Of a stretch of DNA of 64,000 nucleotides, positions 35,019-48,660 are shown piece after piece. The DNA is from Heliocybe sulcata (lineage: Eukaryota; Basidiomycota; Agaricomycetes; Gloeophyllales; Gloeophyllaceae): the NCBI GenBank assembly GCA_004369045.1, contig ML213509.1, positions 688,858 to 752,857 of the forward strand, read 5' to 3'. The notes beneath the pieces are model-generated. The model ran no database searches. It had not been told where the DNA came from and worked only from the letters and a program-made list of their open reading frames with translations. Position 1 is the stretch's first letter; the number at the start of each line of letters is the position of its first letter. Made by a program: the position numbers and the translations under genes.

Positions 35019-37621
35019 CTACGGACTCTTCCCACTAGCATGTCTCCGATGCGCCTCCCCAAGACCCAAACCGGTCGCCTTGAGGGACTCGCTCCCAACG
35101 AGAGCACTCCCACCTCCCCCGTCCACACTCTCCGCAGGTAGCCCATCTATGCCTGGCTGCTCAGTAATGGGCGACAGCGTCCCATTTCTCTTATGCTTTG
35201 AACCTGCTCCTGAGCCAAGGCCGCCCAGCGCCCACAGCGTCTGCAGCCCGCACTTCATGCTCCATAGCCACGTAAGCACAAAGACGGGCGTGCTGACGAG
35301 AACATTCAGCACCGGGAATAAATCCGGGTACCTTACTGGAGGCGTTATGATCATTTCCAGGAGGTGGAGGACAAGGAGGGAGACGTAGACCGTCTGAGAT
35401 CGTCGAATTAGTACATCAGCGAATGTCTGAAACAGAGCTTCTATCATCTCGCTCACCGCCGACAAGAACTGGACAAATGTCCGGTCCCGTATCCGGAATG
35501 GTTTGTATCCAATGAACCTATTCCAAAGTATCGTAGTAGCAATATACTGGACGCCCAGTCCATCCTTCTTCAGAAGCGGCCACATGCTATGGGACAATAA
35601 GCTCAATCTCCCTGAGTTATAGCCCGACATACCTGAACACAGCGACATTATTAATCAGCGCGCACCACGCAAACGGCCCCGAATCCGGCGACGCTCCCGA
35701 CAGCAGAAGCGTAACCGGAAGTAAGGGTAGCAAAATTGTCTTCTCATGCACTTGGAACGAAAACAAGAAGAAGGACATGGAAGACGTCAGCAGCGCATAC
35801 GGAAGCAGCTTCAGAATCGGAGTTGGCGCATTCTTGGCGTCCTCCCCTTTCCGGTCCTCTGGTTGCAGTTGCGTTTTAATCCCACCGATGATGAGGGTGG
35901 CTACGCCAGGAAGAAATCCAAGGGCAGTCAAGCCAGTGGACAACTTGACAAGCTGACCTTCGGAGAGCCATGTTCGCCATTTGAATGCGACGTTGGAGGC
36001 GCACCAGAAGTTTGCCACCTTGTCTTCGAAGAGGCCCCGGTTAAAGGGAAATATTCGGGTGATAGGATCGAGGATTGCTGACAGAGGGGCGACGGGTGGC
36101 AGCCATGGCAGGAATAGCAGGACAAAGGAGAGAGTGGTCACGATAGCCAAACGGATGAATAACTTCAATCTACGGGAAGATAAATAAGATACAGATATAT
36201 GAGAATTGATGGCAGTGCTCACCCGTCTTGTGGTCCGAGGTAGATGCATTTGCCGATTAGATACGAGCCAATGGCAGGAGCGTAGTAGAGTGCCATCTGT
36301 TTGAATCCGAGACTCAGGACAAAGAAAAAGGCCCCAAGCGAGTCGCGGTTCTTCACAAAGCAGTTCAGAGCAAGCAGAGTAAATCCTGGCGGAGCGTATT
36401 AGAGGAACGCAACTCGTATATAGTCATATATGACTCACCGAGCATAACGGAGTTATACTGGAAATGACCGAAATCGACTAGTAGTAAAGCGGGTTGTAGC
36501 AACATCGTGATCAAAGCTAAATTCTTCCGGTTTCGCGTCAGCCCACCCTCCGCGTGCATGATACAGGGTAAATACCTGTGTTCGCAATGACCTGTTCGAG
36601 TGCCATATGCGGGTGAAAAGTATGACCGCTGGGAGGTACACAAGAGTGTCGAATGCAAGGACCGTTGACCGCATGTATAATTTACTTCCTGGCATCTCGA
36701 GTCCGCGCGACTTATCGAGTGCAAACCAAGCTGGGTTTATCCACGCGCCACTGTGGACCTCGAATTATGAGAATCCGAGCAGGTGAGGGCGAATTGGGCT
36801 CACACTATGCCGCAAAGCCATGAGACATAAGCAGTCAACGGCGGGTAGTCGAGACCCCAGTATTGCAGGTCATACGTATACCATTGTCGCGTTGGTAGAT
36901 GGATTGTCAATTCCATCCAGTGTCGCTGGGCCTCGTAATCGCCGAACATAGGCGGTGTGCCCTGTCCTAGTCCAATAAATGAGTCACCCGCTCCGTCACC
37001 CAAAAGTGAAACTCCGCACCAGAATATGACCCAAGCCCAATACACCACTTCACCCACACCGTTCCAACCACCATAAGCGGCACTACCCACCGCCTTAACC
37101 CCTGCTTATGCATCCACCTCACCCACCGTCTCCCCATCGCGGCCTCCTCCACGTCTTCTTTCCTTCTTCCCTCATAACTGTATAGCTGGATGAGCGCATC
37201 ATGTTCTTGGAGTGACTTGAAGCTCAGCTGGGACGAGGTCTCTCTCCGGAAGCTAGGATGGCGGGGAGAGTTTGCGCGAGAAGAGGTGGGCGACGGGGAG
37301 AATAACCAGGAGTGCGTCGCCTGGGTGTGGAGGTGTGGGCGGCGGGGCACGGGCGCGTGGATCTCCCGCTCAGTGTCTGAGCTTTAGGCATTATCAACAT
37401 CACTACCAGTCGTAGCACATGTTTAAGTCCACGTACTTGGCCCATGTCCTGATACTAGAAGAGGACTTCCGACTACGCAAAGTCGGCGTTTTGGGCACGG
37501 CGCTGTCCGGGAGAGAGGTGCCGCTCGAGTTACTGCGAGACGCGAGAGACGAGGTGCTCTGCAAGCGCTTGACTCGTTTCCGCGAGCCCTCTAACGGAAA
37601 GTGGGCTAGGATCTCTTCCAT
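35019..37621 (-). CDS. ALG6: Dolichyl-P-Glc:Man9GlcNAc2-PP-dolichol alpha-1,3-glucosyltransferase ALG6
   Basis: ALG6 adds the first glucose to the lipid-linked oligosaccharide in the ER lumen, before transfer to proteins by oligosaccharyltransferase. The lumenal loop has [18 protein letters not shown] and [20 protein letters not shown] (37,000-36,820), which separates it from ALG8. Further on, [17 protein letters not shown] is another ALG6 hallmark (about 36,030). Many hydrophobic helices follow to the stop at 35019. The model starts at 37621 ([19 protein letters not shown]) and uses an intron of about 55 bases near 37,435-37,385. This gives a cytosolic extension of roughly 150 serine- and arginine-rich residues before the first helix, longer than in yeast. 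A shorter start at 37350 is possible. The C-terminal tail is also extended and glycine-rich. Confidence 0.92.
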
Positions 37622-37861
37622 TTGCAGTGAGTGCTCTGACAGGGAAGACCAAGAAGTAGTTTACAGGCGCATGTGGCGGCCGTACAGTACAGACCAAGTC
37701 GCTACATGATCGAATATTCAGCCACGTGTTAGCGGGCGGATTGCCGGGTCCGCAAGCCAGGTGTTTGTCGAGAAATGGCTGATATTAGGCTGTCGCACTA
37801 TTGATCCCAGAATACATAGCAACATCCATATGTTACTCTAGCAATACGGAAACATCTATAG

Positions 37862-38749
37862 TCAATCAACATCCTCACCCTCAACGACAGTTTCGCCGTC
37901 TTCGGAAAACGTGACGTTGTGCTGCAGGAGATGTTAGAGTCGGGAGGAACAGAGGCTGATCAGACAGTTCTCACATCATGCGTATGCGACTTCCCCACGT
38001 ATTTTGTGTGATCTGAGATATTTCTCAATTACGCAGTGTGCAATACGGGATAAAGCACTCACGTCCATACGCAACCAGGTCACCTTTAGCGTTGTAGAAG
38101 TCTACACGAGTGAAAGCAAGAGACTTCCCTGCGCAGCAAAGGCTCTGCCGTCAATGGGATGGGACGAGCGATGGCAGTAGACTGACCCATGGCTGTCAAA
38201 ACTCCAACAGCATTCAGTATATCTCCCGGCTTCCCAGCTGGCTTTACGAAGGATGTCCCAATATCGGTTGACACCCCTGTCATGTATTTCCCATGCGTAG
38301 CTACCGCGAGTGAGCCAACTGTGTCCGTTAAGGAGAGGATTAGTCCTCCATGAACTGTCTGTCATTGTCTCAGAATACACGATGACCAATATTAATGGCA
38401 GGCAGGTGCTCACTCCAACGCGGTTTACTGGTCCATAGAGAAACTGAGCAAGTCCAGGCTAAAAAAAAACCTGGATATGGCGCACCGTTATATGGTTCGA
38501 TCTTCAATGAACATTCCACCTTCCCCGGGCTAGCACGATGAATTTCAAGCTATCTTCCGGGTACGATCAGTGAGAGCGCGTTGAGTACTTGGCATAGCTT
38601 TACATTCGGGAAGCATCGCTGGTCGTGGCCTGCGTCCGTCGTAATCACACCTTCTGCGCGCCAGGGTAACAGATAAACGCACCCTTGTTCTCAATGAATG
38701 ACTGCCAGACCTTGGAAAAACTCTCGAGTGAGCTGCTTTGATACAACAT
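37862..38749 (-). CDS. Hotdog-fold acyl-CoA thioesterase (ACOT13/PaaI type)
   Basis: Enzymes of this family hydrolyse acyl-CoA to free acid and CoA. Small exons join to give LEIHRASPGKVECSLKIEPY, then NRVGTVHGGLILSLTDTVGS with the family's HGG loop. After that come GKYMTGVSTDIGTSFVKPA with the catalytic aspartate region, GKSLAFTRVDFYNAKGDLVA and HTKYVGK. The last exon adds an acidic tail ending GEDVD and TGA at 37864-37862. Introns of about 50-65 bases were placed by splice consensus and by the family pattern. The start at 38749 (MLYQSSSLESFSKVWQ) is the simplest; one or more upstream exons remain possible. The cellular site cannot be read from the sequence. Confidence 0.8.
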
Positions 38750-39176
38750 ATAATTTGTAAGAAACATACCCGCTTGGTAAACCGTAAACAAGCTGCCATA
38801 GAGAACAAGAACGCGAAGCAGTTGCCAAACGCGAGAACAGCCGGAAGAGAGCAAGAGCAAGAGCGTCGGGAGCGCGTCCCCGGTCAACCAATCGCAGCGG
38901 GCCGGGCCCTAATCTCGATCTTCCCCGCAGAGATCTGAGATGCAGCGCTCCCCGCATTCCTTGTCATTAATGGTCTTAACCACTAGCTTGGGGTCTGGTT
39001 TGTATCTAGGATTCAAATCATTTAAGACTATGCAAATGTGCAAAAGTTTCTTATCGTCTTTTGTGCGGCTTGTGTAGCATAACGATCCGCATTGGACCTA
39101 GTAATGATCTGTCAACCATAGCCGGCGACCATGAATCACGGGTTCCGACGCCTTACCTTGACCAGTTCCCTGCACA
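38750..39176. other. Divergent promoter region
   Basis: About 430 bases between the thioesterase and the AidB-like gene, which are transcribed away from each other. An upstream exon of the thioesterase could hide in the first 200 bases. Nothing else seen. Confidence 0.4.
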
Positions 39177-41453
39177 ATGCGCGCTGAGGAGGGCTTCCAT
39201 CAGGTATAACAGACTCTTATGTCTTCATAGGTATTACGGTGGTCTAAACTCCCATCATCTAGGTACCTTATGCTGAGGGAAACCCTTATACGGCGGACCC
39301 TGTTCTACCTGGCCTACTCCGTAGACTATTCCCAAGATCGTGAGCCTCGCAACTACTACAATCCCTGATTTACGGATACTACTGAAGCTATTTCGGGTAG
39401 GACCTTGGAAGAGATTGAGCCAGATTTGAAGCGTTTTGGCGATGAAATACTGACCAGTACGTCCATCCCCGTTCCATCATATCTGCTGCGTCCACATCTT
39501 TCCACCATCAGCCGTCCGAGATGTCAGCAAGTGCGCTACCCCTCCGCACGTAACGCAATACGACCACTGGAGTCGGCGCGTCGACGAGCTGCATACTTCC
39601 GAGGGATGGCGCGAACTCATGGGCCTCGCGCAGAGAGAAGGCATCATCGGTATCTTCTACGAGCGACAATATGGCGAACTCAGCAGAGTATATGGCTTCG
39701 TCAAGATGCTTATGGCTACCGGTGACACTCAGGTTGTAAGTGCCTCTGCTTTTACATTCGCGAATGAGACTAAGTCCAAGACCCGCAGGTGTTCTGCCCG
39801 ATGAGTATGACAGATGGGTGTGCCCGAGGTGAGTTCTATTTATTATCCGGAGATCAGGAGGTATGAAAGCACTCTGTAGTCATCGAGCTGCAAGGAACGT
39901 CCGCAATGAAGAGCGAGATATATCCGCGGCTCATCAGGTAGGGTTCTCCCCTGATATTCGCTTCAGTCTGAATTGAAGAAACAATGACAGCCGGGATGCC
40001 TCGCAGGCCTTCGTCAGTGGCCAGTGGATGACAGAGGTACGTCCACCTCCCTCCGGCACAGTAGAGCATTAACTGAAGTCTCGCAGCGCTCCGGAGGTTC
40101 GGACGTCTCCCAAACAGAAACATCAGCCACGCCCAAAACCAGATCTCCAAACCCAGAGTCCAGACTCGGCACGCCCTACAAGCTGGACGGCTTCAAATGG
40201 TTCTCCAGTGCGACGGACAGCGACGTCGCCATCGCGCTCGCCCGCACGGGCCCACCCGAGCAGGGCACTAAGTCACTCTCGCTCTTCCTCGTCCCCCTTC
40301 GTCTCCCGCTACTTTCAGAGTCGAAGCGACCAACCACCCGTAGTGCGACGAGTAACGGCATTCTTATCCACAGACTCAAGCAAAAAATCGGCACGTACAT
40401 CCTTCCCACAGCCGAGCTCTCCCTGCAAAATACGGAGGGCTATCTGATTGGGCAACTAAATAGCGGCGTGAAGGCCATCGCCCCCGTCCTGAATATCACA
40501 CGCGTGCACTCTGCCATCTCCTCGCTCGGCTACCTCCGCAAATCCTTCGACATCGCGCGTTCCTACGCGCAGGTGCGCTCTATCCACGGCGGAAAACGGC
40601 TACTCAGTCAGAATGAACTGCACGTCGCGGAGCTGGCGAAGATCAGCCTGGTCTACCGAGCAGTAGCGCATCTGACGTTCGGAGTGGTTAGACTGCTAGG
40701 GAAGAGTGAGTGCGGGACGGCGAGCGAGGGAGAGGAGAGGAGGCTGAGGCTGCTGACGCCTGTGGCGAAGGCGTTTGCTGCGGAGATGGCCTGTCAGGCG
40801 ATGCCGGAGTGCATGGCTGCCTTGGGTGGTCAGGGATACATGGAGGAGACAGGTATTGGGAGGTGAGTACGGTGTCTTGGGGTGGCTTGTAAACATTTTG
40901 ACTGCGAATGTTGTAGGTGTATTCGGGACGGGTTTGCGGAGAAGATATGGGAGGGTACGACGACGGTGCTGGCGCTGGATGTCCAGCGAGTAGCGTCTTC
41001 CGGTTACAATCTGAGCGCATTCCTGCAGGTGAGCCCGATTATTCTTCCCATTGTAAAGCAAGTATCGAACTCCTGCGATAGTGGGTAAACAGCACCTTAT
41101 CTTCATGTCCCACACGCATGGCCACAGAAGGAGTCCTCCTCGGCGACGCTCTTAAAGAACTTCAGGCAGCATATATGCCGCCCGTCTCACCATTCGTCAC
41201 CCGTCCTGCTCTATTCTTGTTTGGCTATATCGCGTCATCACTGTATCTGCTAGAGCACGCAGTATGGTCCAGCGCAACTTCTCAGCCGGAGCAGGAGACG
41301 GATGTCGAGGTGTTCAGGCGGTGGGTGGTAGAAGGCGGGCTGCAGGGAGCCATGGAGGCAGTTCGGAAGGCGAGGGCTGCGGAACCCGAGAGTAGGTTCC
41401 AGGCTGATCACGCGATCGTGTACGGGAACGGACGTGCACCAGCAAAGCTATGA
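39177..41453 (+). CDS. AidB-like acyl-CoA dehydrogenase
   Basis: Flavoprotein of the acyl-CoA dehydrogenase superfamily. Bacterial AidB relatives respond to DNA alkylation; the fungal substrate is not known. The start ATG 39177 gives MRAEEGFHQ, spliced to VPYAEGNPYTADPVLPGLLR, then to TLEEIEPDLKRFGDEIL. The middle has FYERQYGELSRVYGFVKMLM, MTDGCAR, RDASQAFVSGQWMTE (the AidB-type loop), and YKLDGFKWFSSATDSDVAIA, which forms the flavin site. The C-terminal helices include MPECMAALGGQGYMEETGIGR and KIWEGTTTVLALDVQR, the FAD-binding tail of the superfamily. An extra helical domain of about 110 residues ends at 41453. About nine exons. No missing part was noticed. Confidence 0.92.
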
Positions 41454-41570
41454 TGTGGGACTGTTGCTAACGATGTGCAGCATGCATTGGGGATTTAGTG
41501 AGCATTGCAAAGGGAGGAGGGAACGTAAAAATACAAATTGGTCTTCTCATATAGATACAGCAAGGCGGGA

Positions 41571-42339
41571 CTACTGCGACACGGAATATGGGACAATGTG
41601 GCAACTTGAAAGGGCTTAGCTGAATGATTCGAAGGGAGTAGAGTAGAAGACTCACCCTAACATCCCTCGGCCGCCCCAGCCTTTCCGCGGAGTGAAATTC
41701 AGAGACAACTGCTCGGTTGCCCGCAACACGAGCACCTTGAGCTCCCGCTGTGTGCTGTGTGAGTAACAGGACCAAGATTGGGAATGCTGTTCTTACGTTC
41801 TCATTCAAGGCAACAAGTTCCCCAACAGATTGCAGTGATGTCAGTCCAGTCAAGCTTCCAAACTTCAGAATCAAGTCTTCCCGTTGTAAGCCCTGGAAGG
41901 CGATCACAATCAGTCGCTTCATACTAAATCCAGGAGGAGAACATACCGCAGCTGATGCCGGGCTGTCCGGTGCGACGCCATCAACTCTTGCAAACGGCGA
42001 CAGAGGCGCCTGCGAGGTTGCAGTTGTGGCCGACGTCGAGGGTCCCATATTCAAATTTGGATCGTAAACACCTTCCAGCGCCCGCGCGATACGATCCATC
42101 AAAGCAGTCATATCGTTTCGTAGCTCGATTACCCGCACTCGAGCATGTCGCACAGCCCAGACATCGATGTCTGCCCGGGGAAAGCCTTCCTGATCGAGCA
42201 GAGGAGAGTTCATTGTCGACTGATTCGCCGAGAGGATGGAGAACTGTGCATCGAGCTCGGCCTCCAGGTTCTGCTTCTGTTCCATCAGGACGCGAGCCTG
42301 CTCGGCAGGACTGTGAGGCGGAGGAAACGGCATTCCCAT
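41571..42339 (-). CDS. NAS2: 26S proteasome assembly chaperone NAS2 (PSMD9)
   Basis: NAS2 binds the C-terminus of ATPase Rpt5 and guides assembly of the proteasome base. The N-terminal helical part has MEQKQNLEAELDAQFSIL and PLLDQEGFPRADIDVWAVRH (42,290-42,130), the family signature. It is followed by a PDZ-like domain: PFARVDGVAPDSPAS, GLQREDLILKFGSL and SLQSVGELVALNEN. After an intron the exon RELKVLVLRATEQLSLNFTP follows, then GWGGRGMLG and, after a last small intron, CHIVPYSVSQ with TAG at 41573-41571. The start at 42339 is the first ATG of the conserved frame. Complete. Confidence 0.93.
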
Positions 42340-42651
42340 CGCAGAGCGAGTAGATGGTGTGTTATACTAGTGGTACAAGTGCTTGACACAAGATTGAGAT
42401 CCGGCCAAGAATATTGAGAGCTGCAGCGCGCGTAAGCTCGTGTTATCACGTGATCACCGCGTCTCATTTATGCCGCTCGCGACGCGCACTAATAACACAA
42501 GGAGACGCGTCCTCTCCTCGAGCGCTTCGTCAAGAAGGATATAAAAGCGAATGATTTATCTCAATCCGTATATTGCCAGAGTGATGAGTCGCAATTCGTT
42601 GATGATGCAGCAATACACGACTATGGATACAACTCGGCTGCAATACAACAT
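42340..42651. other. Spacer between NAS2 and THI4
   Basis: About 310 bases holding the NAS2 promoter and the THI4 3' end. A TATAAAA on the plus strand near 42,540 faces into THI4 antisense; no plus-strand gene follows it. Confidence 0.4.
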
Positions 42652-43783
<1,132 letters not shown>

Positions 43784-44948
43784 GATAGATGCTGTAGAGA
43801 CCAGGGCCTAGCTCATCCTGCTGTAGCCCCTTCGCCTTTATAACAGCCAACCAAGTTTCTGACCTCGGTATCCCGCACGGAAGATACTTGCCCCTGCGAA
43901 GTATTGGTGTAAAACACCACACCACGAGATATGGAAGGTATCTAGAACCAATGGTGAAGTCTTTGCCCCGAAGGATATGCCACAATTTATTTGTGGACGC
44001 ATCGTGACTCGCCGTTGGGCTAACGGAGGGGCAGGACTGAGTTCTATCAAGATTATCTTCATCAGTCTGGGAGAAACTCGGACTAGAGATGCGAGCCCAG
44101 AATGGTTTTGGAAGGGTGAAGTTTGGATTCGGCTCTCTTGACAGAAGGGGAATGTCTAAGAAAAGCACGCCATTTGCTCCAACAGCCTTGCCTGGTCGAG
44201 CAGGTGCCTTCCAGTCGTCATTGCATTCTACATCAGAGGGCCGTCTTCTGTCGGGTGTAAAAGGAGTTGCATCTGACTATGACCGAGGACTACGAGGAAT
44301 TCAGACAGGGTGATTGGCATTGATGGACATGGCTATGGGTGAGGAAAGAGCACGCTGCATCGCATGGATTATACATCAGAGATCGACGATCTTAAGACGC
44401 ATGGAATACTACTGACCGTGTATAACCGTGGAATACGGTGAGAGGGCGAAGGGCACCAGCACCCAAATCCTGTCGGCGCCAATACCGGCAACGCAGAGTC
44501 CCAGATCTCTTTGCATTAATCAGAGAGAGACCAGGTATATAGCTGGAAGCGAGGGCTGGGTTGCACTCCATATGTCCGCGTTTTCCCTGCTTAAGCCTGC
44601 CTGATCTTGAACGCCTCCATCCGCTTTACCTCCGCGGCAGCTGCACGCCCTCTCTCAGCTGAGACGTACCCAAGATGCGCTAGGGAGCCTTTCGACTGTT
44701 ATGGGAGAACTCAACACTAGTGCAGCCGGAGTCTCGCGTCGGCGGTAGATGGTTTGTGGAGGAAAGAGAGACAGGCGGCATCAAATATTCACTCACGGAC
44801 TAGTGACGCAGCAGGTATGATCATTACTACTTTACGTCGACTAAAGTGCTAAAGTTACAGAGGTGCCGTTCAGGTGCTTAATTAGTGCTTCTCAGCATTC
44901 TGTATATAAGGACGGCCCATCGGGCTAATCGGCGCAACCACTACCATC
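43784..44948. promoter_or_regulatory. Divergent promoter region of THI4 and chorismate mutase
   Basis: Over 1.1 kb without a gene. It has TATA boxes at both ends: TTTATA at 43837-43842 (THI4, minus strand) and TATATAAG near 44903-44910 (plus strand, about 40 bases before the chorismate mutase ATG). A short stretch near 44,664 has CTGAGA and TACCC, but does not form a TPP riboswitch. Confidence 0.55.
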
Positions 44949-46103
44949 ATGCAGTCCAACTACTCCGTCGATGAGGACCCGCTTTCGCTCGACAGAATCA
45001 GGTCTATACTCACCCGGCTGGAGGACACTATTATTTTTGGGCTGATTGAGCGAGCGCAATTTGCTCACAATCCCAAGATGTATCAGAAGGGTGCCTTCAA
45101 GGAGCTTCGGGACATGGGATTCGAGGGCAGTTGGCTGGAGTGGTTCTTGAAAGAGACGGAGTCATTCCACGGTAAGTGTGATCCATGTCCGTGGGCCAGG
45201 CTCGCTTACGCTCTCCCTAAGCGAGAGCGCGTCGATACACCAGGTTCGTCCTTCGCCTCTCGATCGAAATGCTCTTACCTACCAGTCCACAGCCCCGACG
45301 AATACCCGTTCACGCCCCTCTCTGAATTACCGTCTCCTGTATTGGCCCCGCTCAAGTTCAAGCCGATCCTCTATCCAAACAATGTCAATGCGAACAAGTC
45401 GATTCTGGCTTTCTACACCAGCTCAATCGTTCCCCGCATAACTCGGTATGCGACTCTCAAGCTTGCCTGCAGCAAGCGGGCCAAAGGAATCTCGGGCGAG
45501 GATGAGTTTGAAGACGACGGCAATTACGGGAGCGCGGCGACGCTCGATGTCGAGGTGCTTCAGGCCATCAGCAAGCGTGTGCATTACGGTACGTGCTGTC
45601 CACAGTATACCGCGCTTCACTGAAGTCTCATGTTACAATATATCCTATGCCCCTCCTAGGCAAATTCGTGTCAGAATCCAAGTTTCGTTCAGCGCCATGG
45701 GATTTCATTCCTCACATTCAAAATCCGAACCCGGCTGCACTAGACGCCCTGATTGTCAAGCCCGAAGTTGAACGGAGGTTGCTTCTCCGACTGCGCAAGA
45801 AGGCTCTGAATTATGCCAGGGACGCTACAGAAGCAGATCAACTACCGTCCCCAACCTCACCTCAGGAGGCTAACGGTGTCAACGGTACGAATGGCGTGAA
45901 CGGTGTCAACGGGAAGATCGACGTGGATGGCGTTGTGGAGCTGTATGAGAACTACATCATTCCTCTTACGAAGGAAGTAGAGGTCAGTTCTTATAGTCTC
46001 CTCCCCTCCGCCTGCGCTGAATCAGTGATTTCAGGTTGAGTACTTACTGCATCGCCTTGACGGGTTGTCGCAAGAGCAAATCGAAGAGTTAGCAAAGCGA
46101 TAA
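44949..46103 (+). CDS. ARO7: Chorismate mutase (eukaryotic AroQ type)
   Basis: Converts chorismate to prephenate, the branch to phenylalanine and tyrosine; the yeast enzyme is activated by tryptophan and inhibited by tyrosine. N-terminal exon: [35 protein letters not shown]. Further exons give [59 protein letters not shown], and the C-terminal helix [20 protein letters not shown], ending [16 protein letters not shown] and TAA at 46101-46103. Between the last two helices is an insert with repeated Asn-Gly-Val units. Introns near 45170-45235, 45270-45290, 45590-45660 and 45980-46035 were placed by consensus. Complete. Confidence 0.94.
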
Positions 46104-46442
46104 TAGTTCTTGTCTTGAAGTCACTCCTACCGTTCGTCTTCTCGTCTTGTATTACTAGGGAGTATGCAAACCAAACAGCAGGGGGCCGTGCCACCAGTTT
46201 GAGGGCAGGTTTGAGAAAGAATACCCATTGCACGGAAAAGGATCATAATGTACAGCCAAACCAGCCAGATATCCCCACAGTAGAATTCCTTCAAATAAGC
46301 AACCAAAAGGCGGGAACGTTAGAGCATGAGAACAGAGCGGGATTGTTAAACCAAACGACGGTGAGAGCGGAAGGGGTATCGAGTCCGCTGATAGTGTAGT
46401 ATAGTGTAGCAGTATAATCCAAGCAAGTAGTAACGAAGATAA
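46104..46442. other. Spacer between convergent genes
   Basis: About 340 bases between the stops of chorismate mutase and the septin-like gene. AT-rich; probably 3' UTRs. Confidence 0.4.
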
Positions 46443-48660
46443 TTATAAACCAAGATCTGCGAACAAATGTCAGTGAACAGGAGGCTTGTGCCGGTGCAAT
46501 GGTAGAGCGTACCCTCCAATAGACGCTTTGTCTCAGTCTCGCTAATGTTGCGTGTGGCCCGTCGCGCTAGCAACTTTTCGGTCCTATATTTCTCATACAG
46601 AACTTCGCGGGTCTGAACCTTAAGCACCTACGATGGACACATTCATTAGCGGCAGACAGCCACCAGATGTTATTTCCGTCACGAACCTTCATATGCGTGG
46701 ACAAAACGGCTGTACGTAAAGCAGCGAAGTCGCAGTGGTCTGGGTTCAGAACATCGACCGTGCCCCATCTAAACTTGCGAGTGAACACGCCCTTGAGGTC
46801 CTCAGGCGGACCCTGCAAGTAGGGCATACTACGGACCGAGACCGACGAGTACGTGGACGGCGACGCCAAAGAATCCGCCATACTCGGCGCATGCCCGTCT
46901 TCGGATGGGGACACGAGCTGGCTGTCCCGCTCAGCGTCCGACGAGACATGACGACGATGCCTATGGCCGCCCTCGGGACTGATGAGGGCGAACGGCAGGA
47001 GCGCGGTCAAGTCGGTCTTCGCGACCACATGCGCTGAGAACCGCACGTTGGCCACGCTCTCTTTGTCCGCAAGGTCCGGCGTCAGGGGCTCCATGTCATC
47101 CGCATCGTCGTGCTCGTAACGTGAGCGCGACCGAGAACGTCTCCCCCTTGCGCTCGCGGAGCTCAGTGATCGTAGCTTGATCACAGGCCGCGTCTGCCTG
47201 TCTTCGCTGTCCTCTGTAGCTTCATCCTCTTTGGCATCACCATTCTCGGAGGCGTGACGACCATTGCCGTTGGTCTTAGGCGCAGAGCTGTTCCAACTTG
47301 CATGATTGCCGTTTCCTTGAAGTATGGAATTTGTGTCATGGTCAGCATCTCGGGAGGGCCCGAAAACTCCGAAGCTGAGTCCGGCTTCACCGAGGTCTCG
47401 ACGGAGAGCTGTTTTGACTTCCGCAAGGCTCTCATCCGTCAGAGAATCTGCACGAGCAATGACAGGTAGTACATTAACTCGTGATGATAGGCGCTTGATG
47501 ACCCTGAGCTCAGCGGGAGATAGCGTCAGCTGGTCGTCTTCAGCGTCATCATCGTCCGACTCAGCACCGTTACTTGCAACAGCCAAGTCTTGAGCTCTGT
47601 AGGTAATCGTCGTCTCTGAGCGGGTCTTGGTAGGCAATGAAGACTGAGCCCTACGAGCTGATGCGGTAGTGATAGAACTCGGGTCGACCATGTAGATGCA
47701 CCTGTACTGAGAGTTATTTCTAACCGAGGCAGCATGAAATATGACATCACGCACAGGTGAATGTGCTGATCGCCTTTGCTCTGCCGGACAACTTTTGATT
47801 CCTGGTTGGGAGCAATAGTTCAACATATCATGCTGCCGAACCAGAACACCCAACAGCCACCAAGGAAGCTAAGCAGACATACCTCATTCAGAGTATCAGC
47901 GAACAAGCCGTCAACATATTTCACAATTCCAGTTACTTGTCTGTCCAACTTCAGCTCGCGCCCCTCCCGGAAGTCAAGGCCTGGAGTATCAACGACGGAG
48001 AATAGCACCCGGTCAAACCGGGATTCGCATATCTCTACACATGCTGTCTGAACGTTCTGTGTACGTTTCAGCTTCCCATTCAAGAAGCGATCAACAGCAG
48101 CCCTCTGGTCGAGGGTGGCTGTGGGAGACATATCCGCCGTCTCCAGGAGTAATCGGAGCAGGGACGTCTTTCCCGTTCCTTGACCGCCTACTACCTGCGC
48201 CCAAATATGTCAGGATTAGGCTCGTTATTGAGAAGTGATAACACCTGGTACGCACCATTAGGTTGAATGTAGGTGGCAACCGAGGCTTTCGAGTACTGAG
48301 TCTAGTCTTACGATGGGCTTGACCGGGAGAGCGCCAACTATCGAACGCAGATGGGGGTGCCGTTGACATGTACAAGGAGGATATCGGAGCCCCTGGTTTC
48401 TGAAGTGGAGTTGCATTGTTCGACTGTCCTGGAGAGCCTCGAAATGGTTTGTGGAATGGAATGGGGGCGCGGTCGCCGACTGACAGAGAACTTTTCACCG
48501 CACCTGGAAGAGTGGTTTGACGAATAGTTTGTACATCCACCAGATTCTCGGGCCACGGTATTCCTTGGGAATTGAGTTGTGGTAGTGACGGCGAGGTGCG
48601 AACTCGAACGTTCTCGTCCTGCCCCTTAGGAACGGATTTACGACGGAAGCCAAGGACCAT
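46443..48660 (-). CDS. Septin-like GTPase A
   Basis: Septins form filaments at septa and the cell cortex; this diverged member may be regulatory. The N-terminal 150 residues are proline/serine-rich. The P-loop is VGGQGTGKTSLLRLLLE (split by an intron near 48,195-48,255), followed by the switch region VLFSVVDTPGLDF. After GDQHIHL|CIYMVDP comes the G4-like motif VLPVIARADSLT (septins usually have AKAD). An insert of over 150 residues with an RS-rich, acidic segment (ARGRRSRSRSRYEHDD) interrupts the fold. Then RKFRWGTVDVLNPDHCDF appears, the septin-unique element. The C-terminal exon is LKVQTREVLYEKYRTEKLL, ending LLEDLGL. Start 48660 (MVLGFRRKS) or 48687. Paralogue of the gene at 50.6-52.1 kb. 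Confidence 0.85.

Noticed and set aside
42535-42550. TATAAAA on the plus strand facing THI4 antisense
   Set aside because: No plus-strand gene follows; a chance match is likely.
44640-44700. TPP riboswitch-like stretch (CTGAGA, TACCC, GCTAGGGAG) upstream of chorismate mutase
   Set aside because: The central conserved part (CCTGATCTGG-type) is missing, it is on the strand facing chorismate mutase rather than THI4, and no matching helix partner was found nearby.
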